From Viola odorata (lineage: Eukaryota; Streptophyta; Magnoliopsida; Malpighiales; Violaceae), in contig OY829539.1 in assembly GCA_963691705.1 (NCBI GenBank), forward strand, positions 56,394,327-56,458,326: a DNA stretch of 64,000 nt, in the 5' to 3' direction. Shown piece after piece: positions 12,328 to 24,246 of this stretch (the stretch's first letter is position 1; every line of letters starts with the position of its first letter). Made by a program: the position numbers and the translations under genes. The notes beneath the pieces are model-generated. The model ran no database searches and was not told where the DNA came from. It was given only the letters and a program-made list of their open reading frames with translations.

Positions 12328-15300
12328 ATGAGACCCAGCACCATTGAATTCAGAACCTTTATAGACGAGAACTTGGGGTTAGCTTCCTGCAACGTGTTAT
12401 ACGGTGCAGTTTCCTTTAAACAGGGGATGGTTGGGAGCTGCGTTGCGATGTGTTTTAAAGTAGAGTTGTGTTACTGTTGTAAATATAGGCAATGTTTTGC
12501 TGTACAACGGAGATGAGCTAGCTCTCCCTCCCCGGAATGCTGATGGAGTTTTGAAGTGCTGTCACTGTCAGGCCACCCGCTTAACGGTTTTACAGGGTGC
12601 TATTGTGCCATAGGGTAGGGTGGTGCTTGGTTTGAGGGTTGTCACTGTTTGTATATTGTAGGTTATTTTTGGCAGATGCTCAATTCCTTTAATTTAATAT
12701 ACAACAATTGTATACAAATGATGGATTGGATTCTAAAAGTGATGAACTCATTGTAGGTTATTTTTTTTCTTTTTCTATTACTATTATTATTATTATCAAA
12801 ATTCTAAGATTTAATGTCTCACTGTTTCGCATGAAGTTTCACTAAATTACAAACTTATCTGTTGGTATCATAATTGAAAAGCTTCTCATTTTAATGGTAA
12901 CTCTTTTAGCACTAGTTGTTCTGACATGGTGAATTATGAAGCATTATGAAAATTAATCGCTAAGTTAAATTCCTAATAATAATCCGATCTTACTTTATGA
13001 TAATCTTCTGTGATTTTTTCTTGTTTAATTTGTTAGGATGGAAGCTATTTTGGCAGAGAATTATAGGTTTGTTTTGGAGGAATTGAACGTGGGACGTGAG
13101 GTGCGCAATTGACGGGACTTAGGTGAAGGGAAGAAAAATGGAAAACCACTGCATCCATCACCTTTTTTAAGGACACGTTTTGTACCATAAACTTATGAGC
13201 AGCATAGTAGTATTTTCCATAAACTTTTCAACATTAAACTGGAGATTCGAGCTCTCTAATCGGTACCATAATTGGAAAAAAAAGAGTAAAAATGCTAAGC
13301 ATAAATGTTCTGGCTTTTTTTCACTCCAGTAAAAAAAAAGTCTTTAGTTAGAATAAACGTATATAATTTAACTAATTGCATCACAAGAATAAAGGAAAAT
13401 TATAAGTTTTGAATTCGAGTTTCGAGGACAGAGCAAATCATACTCATACAAAATTAGTTTAAATTGATAGAACACCAGGAAAAACGAAGAAGAAGTAGGT
13501 ATAAGGAATGGAAATTTCTTGGCTCCACCCTCATGACTTGACTTTGGCGCAACTTGGCATCGGAATGGAATTGGAAGTTTTCTTTTCTGAACTGGAATCC
13601 TCCATGAAACTTCCAAAATAACTGAAAGTTGCACAGTATACAACCCATATTATTGGTTTGATGGTGTATGGTAAAAAAAAATATAATAAGAAAAAAGAAA
13701 AAGAAACAAGAGCGAACGGGTCAATTACATGAATATATAGTTGGTGGCAAAGTAGGAACTCGGCTTGAATCTCAGTCTATAAAAAAAATAGAATATGTAT
13801 ATGTAAACTGAAGAACAAGAAATGTATAAATGAAGAGCATAAACAGAAAGAGATGGGTATGCTTGGCTCGTTGCACGCCACCCGGCAACAGCCAATCTAG
13901 CAAGAATGGAGTCTGATTGTGGCATACAAGGAGCCAGGCACACATCCTTGCTTCAAAATATAATTAATCCCGTCTTTCTTTTCATCTCTAATTTGCTTAC
14001 CACGTACCAAACAAAACCCTTGTAATTCTTCTTCACCACTCTCAAGTTTTTTTTTTTTTTTTTCAAATAAAGAGATGGAAATGAAACCTAGAATTCTAAG
14101 ATGTATATATAGATATGGCAAAATGAGGTGACCGTTGAAGGCTTCCATACATAGAAGATAGACCTTCCATGTATGTTTTCTTCACACATTTCTATATATA
14201 GTGAGAGTATGAAATTAAAGGAGCCGATTGTATTACCTTTTATGTTTAAATTAATTTATATAAATATATGCATATCTAATTTCCTTCATACATGCCATAA
14301 TAGACTCCCACCCATTGCTCTTCTTTTTTTCAAACAATACAAAATTGTAAAATCATTCTATTTAAGATATTATGCTCGAACATATTAATCTTTTATTTAA
14401 ATTTAACATTAAAAAAACTGGAAAAAAAAACATTTATATTTTTGAACTCATCTGGCCGAACCTAAAATCTCATCTTTCACCTTGTTGTTTTAACTTCTTT
14501 GTATTAATCTAGTCACTCAATAGTCTCTTTTTAAACCTTTTACCACGTTTGTATGACTTTCTAAATAGTACACTGCATCAACAAAATCCTTTATTTGCCG
14601 TTGTTTTTTTGTACAGATACTCAATTAAGCCACTGAGTTTAAAATAAATATATACTTCACCAATGAAGTCTTCCTTATATATGAGATACATGAGATAGAC
14701 CTGCTATGTATGTTTTCTTCGCACATTCTTATATATAGTGAGTGTGTGAAATTAAGAGAGGCGAATATACTACATTTTATATATGCATTATATAAATGTA
14801 TGATCATCTAATTTCCTTCATACATGCCATAATAAGCTTCTATCCATGTGTCACACCACGTGCCTGATGTCGCACGGAACAATCGCTACATAAAATACTC
14901 ATCCCTTGATACACAGTCACCCATCAACATGCCTTTTTTTTTTTTTTTTTTCAAATAATACACATGCTAATAAACATTTATACAAAATTTTAAAAATCAT
15001 TCTATTTAATATACCTGGACATATTAATCTTTTATTTAAATTTGATATTAAAAATACTTAAAAAGACCAAAAAAATAAATAAACATCTATGTTTTTTAAC
15101 TATCCCGTCGTACCTAAAATCTCATCTTTCATATTTTTGCTTTAACTTCTTCCTATTAATCTAGTCACTCAATAGTCTCTCTCTAAATTGTAAGATTTTT
15201 CTAATTAGCACAATGCATCAATGAAATCCTTTATTTGCCATTATTTTTTTTCAACACAAATTTATTAATTAATAAAATATACTTTTAGCAAAAATATTTA

Positions 15301-15600
15301 AAATATATTATTACTTTTTTAATTGATTTTTGTAATAGCATGAGTTAAATATTAACTAATATAATTATATTAACTAATAATCTACCTAAACTATTATTAA
15401 GATATCATCAAATTTTCACATAATATAAAATGTATTTTTTAATGAGGTTAGATAATTATGATGTAATGAATACTTAAATTATTGGATTCTATATATTAAA
15501 TAATAGTAATTTAAATGTTTACTCTTTTTATTATAATGACATATGTCAACATCACTTTCATTACAAATATAATGATGTGTCATTTATGTATAGACCTGCT
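12328..15600. other. MOR1 3' UTR and AT-rich spacer
   Basis: The MOR1 3' untranslated region follows the stop and probably ends near 12700. Beyond it the DNA is AT-rich, with homopolymer runs and no ORF that looks coding. From 14.16 to 15.25 kb it contains the direct repeat listed separately. Confidence 0.6.
14164..15253. repeat. Diverged direct duplication of about 450-550 bp
   Basis: Copy 1 (about 14164-14612) and copy 2 (about 14699-15253) share ordered blocks: ATGTATGTTTTCTTC, CTAATTTCCTTCATACATGC, a T-run plus CAAA, CATATTAATCTTTTATTTAA, TTAATCTAGTCACTCAATAG and AATCCTTTATTTGCC. Copy 2 has an extra insert after the third block. No TG...CA ends, target-site duplication or coding content were seen. 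Confidence 0.7.
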
Positions 15601-16085
15601 AACTGGACAGACTGTTTGTAGGGCCAGCTCGAGCCTCACGAGAAATGGACGGGTTTGAACAAACAAATTTTAGGCCCAGTCCGTCAATGTAAAAGGGTCG
15701 GGCCTGAGCTCTCAGATTTTAGGCCAGTGTCTAGGCCTGACCCTTAATAACTACTCACTCTAGCAAGAAATATATGACGTTCTAGCTCTCTCAATTTGGA
15801 AGGAAATAGATGACGTTCTCGACTATCAACACTAGAGATGATGGTGCCGCCTTTGCTTGTGTTTGTTGTTAGCGATGGCTGCTTCGGCTTGGCAAGGAGC
15901 TGAGCTGCTACGGTACAGAGATATGATTGCCACCTCAACACGTTTGAAAATCCAATTTGAGGGGGAATAAATGTTTCACCTATTAATACCACCACAAATC
16001 ATTCTTCCAATTCCGCCACTCTCAATTTTTCTCAATACACTTCTTCGGCTCAGCACAATTAGGGTTTTAATTTTCTACTCGGCCA

Positions 16086-16805
16086 ATGAAGAGCGTCGAT
16101 TATTGGGATGATTCACAGAACGAAAGTGTGGTGGAATTTGATGATTCGATGTAAATGTTTGTGGCAGATTCAATTGGAGATGTTGAGGTTGAAGATGATG
16201 TGGGTGCGGTGGCTTCTGCGGTGGATTCAATTGGAGCTGTTACGGTTGAAGATGATGTGGGTTCGGCGGATTCAACTGGAATTGCTAAGGTTGAAGATGA
16301 TGTGGGTGCGGTGGCTTCTGCGGCGGATTCGATTGGAGTTGCTGAGGTTGAGGATGATGTGGGTGCGATGGCTTCCACGGCTGATCTAGGATATAACATG
16401 AATTGGATTGTGAAAGATACATACGATAGGAAAGATGACATTGTGTTTGAAAAAGGGTCGGTTACGTCCAAGGATGAGGACGTGTTGGGTTTGATTATAG
16501 AAGATACATACGATAAGGAGGATGAAGTTTTGTGCCGTGTGGCCAATGAAGAAGATGAAATCCTGGATTTGCATCATGGGCTACATAAATCAAGTGAGCA
16601 AGGTGAGACTATTCCAAAGCCTCTTCTTCCTGATTTAAATTTGTCCTCAACCGAAGATATTTTGCGAACAATAGCATCCAAGGGGGACAAAGATTTTGAT
16701 CTCAATAAGTTACCAATTGCAGGTATGTATTGCATTGATGACCCATTCTATGATATAGAGAGCTTTATTAAGAAGTTGCGTATCCTTCTCCGTGGAATCT
16801 ACTGA
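16086..16805 (+). CDS. Acidic repeat ORF of unknown function, with an early in-frame stop
   Basis: I do not recognise this protein. An ATG at 16086 opens a frame that reaches TAA after 22 codons (16152). The same frame resumes at once from ATG 16155 and runs 216 codons. Near its start it has four degenerate copies of a roughly 20-residue acidic unit (EDDVGAVAS followed by DSIG). Further on are two similar blocks ending DTYD(R/K)(K/E)D, then LPDLNLSS and DFDLNKLP. A good donor-like site (GCAG then GTATGT) at about 16721 hints that the true gene is spliced there, in which case the last 28 residues would be intron. It sits 3' of the mariner-like transposase and on the opposite strand. It may be a transposon-carried or decaying gene; coding status is uncertain. 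Confidence 0.4.
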
Positions 16806-17128
16806 TAATTAGGGAGTTTGGTTTAGGTAGAATGCTTTTGAATTTCGTTTGGCCAACGATTTGAAATCCATTTGGTTTTGGCCTTTAAATGCTCTTGTTG
16901 TAGTTTAGGACCTGGATTTGCAATCCATTTGCCACAACTTGTAACTTAGAATGTGCAGTTTTGGTCGAATTCATGAATTGAAATGTACGAGTTATTGTTG
17001 GGGAAATTGTGAATGTCATTAACATTAAACTTTGTGGGATTGGATGATTTTAATGGTATGCTTGGATTTGTCATTTGTTTCTAGGTTTGATTATGGTATA
17101 TTTACAGGAACCGAAAACTTTATCTTTT

Positions 17129-17530
17129 ACATTATTTTCTAATGGCAAAATGCCCTATTCTAGATTATTAACTTTGTAAACCTCTATGAAATTGAAATAT
17201 GGTGGTGTATTAACAAGTTTTACATTATTTTGCCAACATCTTGAACAGAATAAGATAGAATTGAAATGTGGTGGTTTATCAGGTTGATTCTTTAACATTA
17301 TTTTCAAGTGGCAAAATGCCCTATTCCAGATTATGAACTTTGTTAATGTCTATAGAATTGAAATGTGGTGGTGTATTAACAAATTTTACATTATTTTGCC
17401 AACATCTCAAACAGAATAAGATAGAATTGAAATGTGGTGGTTTACCAGGTTGATTCTTTTACATAATTTTCTAGTACCAAAATGCTTTGTTCCAGGTTTA
17501 TCAGTTTTTCATTATTTTGCCATCAACATA
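17129..17530. repeat. Tandem repeat of about 167 bp, two copies plus a fragment
   Basis: Two near-identical copies (about 17129-17297 and 17298-17462) share GGCAAAATGCCCTATTC, GAAATGTGGTGGTGTATTAAC, ATTTTGCCAACATCT and CAGAATAAGATAGAATTG. A third, partial and more diverged copy follows to about 17530. The repeat is noncoding. Confidence 0.8.
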
Positions 17531-17759
17531 AATAGAGTGAAATATGCACAAATTACCATGTGAGTCCAATTAAAAGAAGAAGGCTAACGGTATACCGTTA
17601 GGGCTTAACGATTTACTGTTAGTCACTAGACAAACTAGGGTTTATGTAACATAAATAGATGTGAAAGTAACAGATAATTTTCATTAAAGAACATAGACGC
17701 AGAAACAAAAGTTAAAGAAACAAAGACAACAAATGATCATTAAAAAGAAAAACTAAAAC

Positions 17760-18107
17760 CTAATCCAAATTGGGAATGACATGCAAAGCATTCCCAAACC
17801 CATTAATCTTCTCCGTAGCAGACCCAATAGTCCTAAGTGCCCTCTTGTGCTCCATGTGAGCAATGGCTACAGATAGGTGGCTTAGGCAGACACCAATTGC
17901 ATCAATTGCCTCAACAACCTCATCACCCTCATCTTCAATGAAGATCCCAGCCTCTTTCAGCAACAATCCTCCAGCCCTCGCCTCCAGTCGTCGGATGTGA
18001 GTTTGTGCCTATAAAACCTTATGCTGGAGCAGGGCCTGGTCATTACGGAGATGGCCACCAACCTCACCAAGAAATTAGAGCATATCTTGCTTCTCACTAG
18101 GATTCAT
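17760..18107 (-). pseudogene. Broken small ORF of unknown family
   Basis: On the minus strand a frame of about 115 codons starts at ATG 18107 (MNPSEKQDML), is interrupted by TAA and later by TAG, and then runs open as a 68-residue stretch ending HVIPNLD at 17760. Readable segments include GGHLRNDQALLQHKVL, AQTHIRRLEARAGGLL and EAIDAIGVCLSHLSVAIAHM. It looks like a helical, once-conserved small protein, because sensible sequence continues in frame across both stops. I do not recognise the family. The TAG lies where CAG would fit (a C-to-T change), typical of decay. Confidence 0.45.
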
Positions 18108-18779
18108 TGTGGTGAACTCTGCAAACAATTAAAACAATTAGGGTATTAGGGTATGAGGTGTGGTTGAAGGTTGTGTTCTGATATGGTTAATATTTATAGA
18201 GGGAAACGACCTGCTTAAAGTAGTTTCTTTCTTAAACGTGTTGCAGTTGGGAAGGTGAGAGGTTGACCAAACTAGGACTCTCATTGGTGCACAAAATGGA
18301 CAGGGAATATTGAGGGGTGGGAGTTTCCATGTATAACGCACGCACCTAAAGATTTACATGCCAGGAAGATCACAACATGACCAAATACAGAACAACATCA
18401 CATACCGTTTACAAGAGAAGATATATGAATTGACATAATGTACAGTTTGCAAGAACATTGGTAAGGCACAACTTTTCTGGAAAGCTGCAGCAAGATTCCC
18501 AGAATATAAACAAAGCTAAATCAAGCATCATCCAATCACATAATTGAAAACATAGCCAAATGCATTATTTTATCAATTTATCTACACTTTATACAGCCGG
18601 AGACTATGACAATCCCACTGATTCCTAGAATTTGAACACATCTTTATCAAGTATCATCCAATCACATTTTGAAAACACACAACCAAATGCATTATTTTAT
18701 CAATTAATCTACACTTTATACAGCACAAGACTTGACAGTAATGGAATCACATATTCACTTATACATTAAGTAATACTAC

Positions 18780-19025
18780 CACTTCCCAAAAAATTGATCT
18801 TTATAGTGATCGCTGCATATGCACAACAAAACATTAATCTTCATATTGATCAATGCATATTAATAAGATAAAAAATTGATCTTTATATGGATCACTGCAT
18901 ATGCACAACAAAAAATTGATCTATATATTGATCACTGCATATGCACAATAAAAAAACGATCTTTATATTGACAATGCATATTAATAAGACAAAAAAATTG
19001 ATCTTTATATGGATCATTGTACTTT
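18780..19025. repeat. Short tandem array, units of about 45-60 bp
   Basis: About five imperfect units carry TTGATCTTTATAT(T/G)GATC, (A/C)TGCATAT and either GCACAACAAAA or TAATAAGA. The two unit types alternate. The array lies just 3' of the mariner-like transposase remnant. Confidence 0.75.
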
Positions 19026-20191
19026 GTCATCTCTTCCTAGAGCCCTGCAAACACGTAATGGATAATTAATCTCAAATTTGAACATAATCATAAAGAAAAT
19101 ACAATATAATGCATCATTTGGATTACTTATAGTTTATTGGAGAAGATTAGCTCTAGTTGTTGCAATGACAACCTTGATGGAAGCAATCATTGCCTTTCCA
19201 AACGTTCCTTACTCATGTGAGGGCTTTTATGTGTTGGACCCCAATATTTTCAGGATCTCCACCATATAGGATTGAATGGTGAGGAATATATAGTTACACT
19301 TCCTATCAGAAAACTCATAAAATAATTTATCTACGGCTGCAATCAATTGAACCATAGACCTATCACATTCCTTATCCTGTAGAGATTGTATAGTCCTAAA
19401 GAAGCCAAGATCTAGGACATTAAGATCACGAGAATTAGGGGGTTGACATAATAGCTCAACATTCAATCCTAGTGCGTTAGCTGCCAAATAAAATTCTACA
19501 TCATCAGCAAGGATATGGGTTTTTCCATTGTCCTGTTGGATTATAATTGGATCTCCAATGTTATCTCTAGACCACTTATCCTTAATTGCAGGCAAAACAC
19601 TATCAATCATGAATTTTCTAATCACTTGCTTGTTTATCTTATCAATTGCCTTGACTTCTACTGAGCATGCCAACCTATTTGCACTAGACCTAACAACAGA
19701 AAGTTCATTAACCAAAGGAAAGACTCGTATTTTTTCATCAAATGTGCAATTACCATCCGAGTCATATCTAGGCTTAGCTACAGCTGCTAGGAACATAATT
19801 TTAGGAATAAAGTTAGAGGTTTTTATTTTCCTTACTGGTTCATCTTTGTCTACAAGTAAGTAGTAAGTTTGTGTCTTCTTTGTCAATTGAAACCACTTCT
19901 CATCGATGTGCACCACATTGGCCATCTCTTGGAAAGTCTGATTAGTAGGAGCTGAATTTAGATCCATCATTGAGAGACAATTCTCAATCCTTTAAAGTCG
20001 ATTAGCCTCGGTCAAAACAGGTTTGATGGCATTAGTATGCCACGTAATCTCACCACTCTTCAACTTTGAAGTCAAACATGGCATGGACACTCTCAATGTT
20101 GTAGTAAGATCCCTCAACGTGGTCCTCTTCTTGAGAGAAATGTCCCGAACCCAATCCAAATCAATATGAACCCTTTTCCTTCCAGAATTTT

Positions 20192-20643
20192 TGTTGAAAG
20201 CCAACACCAACATGGAGCACTTGAAGATGTGGAGCACAATAGAAAGTGGATGGTGGCCAACAAAGAGAGTAAGCACTGAAAGCATTTTCCTTTACAGTTG
20301 CACCTCCTTCCACCTATCATAGTCACCTTCATTGAATATGCAGCCACCTAACATGCAGAGGCCACCAAGTCAATATCTTGGACTGAAGAAATATGCACTG
20401 AATTGTACGCATGCAGTGATGCTATTGTGTAGAAATATGAGCTACAATTTTAGTATAAATAGGAGTGATCTCTTCCTTGTAAACAATGCAATCAAGCATC
20501 ATGTAGTCTTTGTATCTGGCTCTCAGAGCCAGCTTTCCAGTTTCTATTTATATATGCATTATACTATTTATAATGCACATTTACTATTCAATAATTCTCT
20601 AGTTTGTCATTTTACTATTCAATAAATTTCTAATTTTCTAACA
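20192..20643 (+). repeat. 5' LTR of the TRIM-like element
   Basis: TG...CA long terminal repeat, about 97% identical by eye to the partner at 21293-21757. It includes a TATAAATAGG promoter-like box near 20454. Confidence 0.9.
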
Positions 20644-21292
20644 TGGTAGCGGAGCTTTATTGATCTTAAGGGGCATGTGGAAGCACACTAGCAAAATCGG
20701 CAGCGGTGAATTTAGCGACAGTACCAACTGTAGAAGCAGCAACAAAACCAATCACATCAGCAATACCAACTGCAGAAGCCACACCAGAGTTAGCAATAGA
20801 AAGTTGGTAGCGGCAGTACAGACACCTGTAACAAGAGGTGAGGAACAAAACAGAAAGTTCCCACCATCGTGAGGCAGAGAGAAGCAAAGAGGAGAGGTGT
20901 GCAAATACACACCACTCTGAGAGAAAGAGTGTGCAGATGATCACACCACTCTTAGAGTAGAAGAGTGTGCAGGGAATACCATCTCAAGGATGGAGTAGAA
21001 GAGTGTGCAGAGGTTCACACCACTCTCATCATGTTTTGTTCTACCTTGAGTAGAACCCTCAGTAATATTCATCTCTGTTAATTTTTATGTGAGAAGTTGA
21101 GTTTGTAGAACCAAAACTAAATGTCTGTAATATTTTTTGTGTGCTGGAAATTCAGTTGGAAGCGGCAGCCACATAGGCAGCAGCAATAGTGGCGATAGAA
21201 GCCACAGAGGAGGCTGCCAAGCTTGCCAGAAAAAAAGATGTATGGACTGGTGTTGTTTGTATGGTCAAGGGGATGTTGGTGTTGAGGGGGAG

Positions 21293-21757
21293 TGTTGAAA
21301 GCCAACACCAACATGGAGTACTTGAAGATGTGGAGCACAATAGAAAGTGGATGGTGGCCAACAAAGAGAGTAAGCACCGAAAGCATTTTCCTTTACAGTT
21401 GCACCTTCTTCCACCTATCATAGTCACCTTCATTGAATATGCAGCCACCTAACATGCAGAGGCCACCAAGTCCAAGATATTGCAAGATATCTTGGACTGA
21501 AGAAATATGCACTGAACTGTACGCATGCAGTGACACCATTGTGTAGAAATATGAGCTACACTTTTAGTATAAATAGGAGTGATCTCTTCCTTGTAAACAA
21601 TGCAATCAAGCATCATGTAGTCTTTGTATCTGGCTCTCAGAGCCAGCTTTCCAGTTTCTATTTATATATGCATTACACTGTTTATAATGCACGATTACTA
21701 TTCAATAATTCTCGAGTTTGTCATTTTACTATTCAATAAATTTTAAATTTTCTAACA
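21293..21757 (+). repeat. 3' LTR of the TRIM-like element
   Basis: Second long terminal repeat, preceded by the purine tract. Compared with the 5' copy it has an extra 13 bp near 21470 (a repeated AAGATATTGC-type segment) and about a dozen substitutions. Confidence 0.9.
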
Positions 21758-21842
21758 ATTTTCACTCTATTGAGGAAAATCTTCCCAGACTGTTGCCCTC
21801 GTTTCCACAACCTCTGGACAGTACGAATTGGTATATTGAAAG

Positions 21843-23247
21843 TGATCGCGCGTCGAACACGTCAAATATAATAGTGAAATAGATATGGAATTGGGGGTAG
21901 AAATACAACTTATCACTGTCTACAAGAGTTTGTAGATGAAGGTAAGAGGATCGTCCACAGAGACCTCTAGGAAATGTAATTCTTGGGTTGACTTCCTCGT
22001 CACTGAGTTTTGATTGGGTGGAATCTGAAACTGAAGACAAAATGAAAAGAAGTGAAAACAGTTTAAAATAGTATTGGTCAAAGTCTTGGTCAAGACTGGG
22101 GTCAAGATTGTCGTAAATCCGTTAAAAGGAAATTCCAGGTAAGGGCGATGTGAGAGCTTTGTTCTTATGCTTCGATCATGGAATCAAATATATTCATCTC
22201 TTTGCTTATAGTACTGCTATAGGTGGAGGTGCTCCTGTTCACTCCTGTCTTCCTTCCTCTTCAAATTACCTGGCGGGTGCTCCCTTTCCTGATAATCCTA
22301 GCCAAGGGACACCTTGCTGGTTAAAGGGTTTATCCGTTTGACTGCTGTCTTGAATGGCTGTTCGCTTCCTCAATGGTATAGGGGAAGACAGTACCTAGGC
22401 CAAGGTACCTCCCTATGGAGATCCTAGGTTATCAATCTGGTCTCGACCTAGATTGCCTATTTCTTCTAGTCTAGCTCGAGACTAGTTACCTACTTTGTCT
22501 AGCCGACGGGTGCTCCCTTTCCGTCTAGACCGGCTACAACTCTTCTCTACTAGAGTGCAAGGATGATCAAACCTTGTCTCTAGTGAGTAAGCGATGAATT
22601 AAGATTAAGAAATAAATAAATACAAGTAAAGAGATTATAACGCACAGTTTAATCTCACGAATGCATAAGAACTTCAGCTCATCAACCCTTACCAAGAATA
22701 GGTGTTTAGCTAATCATACTCACAATTAAAAAGACAATACATATTTTTGCATAAATAATAAATCCGAGATTTAAATAAAATCCGGAGCAAGGTTTTTAAC
22801 AATGTCGAAGAAGAAGAAAAGAGAAGAAGAAGGTCGGAATTCGATTCCGGACAGAGGAGGAACAATGTTTGGCTAAATAGCCCTAAAACTCGTATGTCCT
22901 ACTTCAACTAAACTTCCTAGAAAATCTCTAAAAAGATTGTAACAATAAATTGTTTGAAATTGGAAATAAGATCGCAAATACAAAAGAGGGAGATCCCTTA
23001 GGATTCTTCATAAGATAGGCTTCAGATCTCTCTGGATTGGCGAATAGAAGCGGCCTGCCAGCAGCCAAGGCCCACGCTAAGCGAAGCCCAAAAGGGGTGC
23101 CAACGCTACTTCTCAACTGACTTATATCGCGAAAAGAGTCTGGCCGAAGTCTAGGCCAAGACGATCTGACTGGTGTGCTGCTTGAGATGCGAATGTGTCT
23201 TGGCCGAAGTCTAGGCCAAGACTAGAAAAATCAGCTTCAGCCATCCA
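21843..23247 (-). repeat. 3' LTR of the Athila-type element
   Basis: 1405-bp copy at the transcriptional end of the element. A weak purine-rich stretch (GAGGGGTTCAG on the minus strand) precedes it at about 23250-23262. The sequence matches the 5' LTR closely, with small indels. Confidence 0.92.
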
Positions 23248-24246
23248 AGACTGAACCCCTCGGACTTTCTTAATTTCAGACTGCTTACTCCTTCACTGGA
23301 TCTGCCAAGACACTTCACTAAGATATCCAATGCTAGAATAACAAGGAATAATCAATACCCCAAACATCCACCTTCCACATGGTATCAAGACACCCCACTA
23401 GAGTAGATTGATAAGGTGTAGGGCAACAGAGTTCATTAAAATTTGAGTCCCACCGAGTGTCGTCTATCCAAAAGTGCCTGAAGACGGGTGTCATTTAAAT
23501 CACTTTGACAGATTTTTCTCTTTTTCTTCTTTTATTTTCTTTTATGTCCTAGCAATTTTTTCTTTGACAAATCAAGTGTCCTATGTATTTTTACAGACAC
23601 GACACATAGACAGAGCTTTTCCTTTTCTGCGGGGACTTCCACCTTTGCTATGTCTGCCCTATGACGTTCTAACACCTTTATTTGTCTCACACTACAGCAG
23701 ATAGAACGACACACTCAAATCAGCAAGACCCCATCACCCTAGAAGAGTTAAGGTTCTAGCTAAGCGTCCTTACGACCATATGGATGGTTAATGTTTGGGA
23801 AACATTAGATAATATGCCCCTAAGGCATTGATCATTTACGCTCATTTGCTTCCCTGTTACTAAAGCATTGTATCCCCTAGAGAAGTGTCTACATGCAGTC
23901 CCACCGAAAGACTAAACAATCTAAGCAAGAAAACAGGGGTTCGGATGTGCACTCACAAAACAGACTCAAAACAAGCAGAAAAATACCAATAAAAATCATG
24001 CAATTTGACAGACTTTAAGCTGGACAAACTGACTTAAAGAAAACAAAAAATTAAAACACAAAAAATTGACTCAATATTCACAATAACCGTTCAATATTCA
24101 CACCAAAAAAACAAAAACACAAGACATATAATCATCCTCCCCACACTTAAAAGACACAATGTCCTCATTGTGTGGAGAGACAAAAAATAAAAGACATAAT
24201 AGAAAAATAAAAGGAAGGACAGAAACGACCTGGGGGCAGAGGCAAC
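23248..24246. other. Athila-type element spacer before the 3' LTR
   Basis: Part of the retroelement between the extra-ORF region and the 3' LTR. It is A-rich in places (23960-24130) and holds no plausible ORF. It includes a CT/T-rich tract near 23515-23560. Confidence 0.6.

Larger units (their letters stand above)
20192..21757 (+). mobile_element. Non-autonomous LTR retrotransposon (TRIM/SMART-like)
   Basis: A 1566-bp element flanked by the 5-bp duplication ATTTT (20187-20191 and 21758-21762). LTRs run 20192-20643 (452 bp) and 21293-21757 (465 bp), each beginning TGTTGAAAG and ending CTAACA. The right LTR carries a 13-bp local duplication. A primer-binding site, TGGTAGCGGAGC, starts directly at 20644 and is close to the initiator-Met type. 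A polypurine tract, GAGGGGGAG, ends at 21292. The 649-bp interior has no gag or pol; it contains three copies of an AGAGTGTGCAG/CACACCACTCT unit. It interrupts the mariner-like transposase frame between the N-terminal piece and NSGRKR. Confidence 0.93.

Noticed and set aside
16108..16389. 93-residue Leu/Met/Trp-rich repeat ORF on the + strand
   Set aside because: It is an alternative frame of the acidic repeat in the 16155-16805 ORF.
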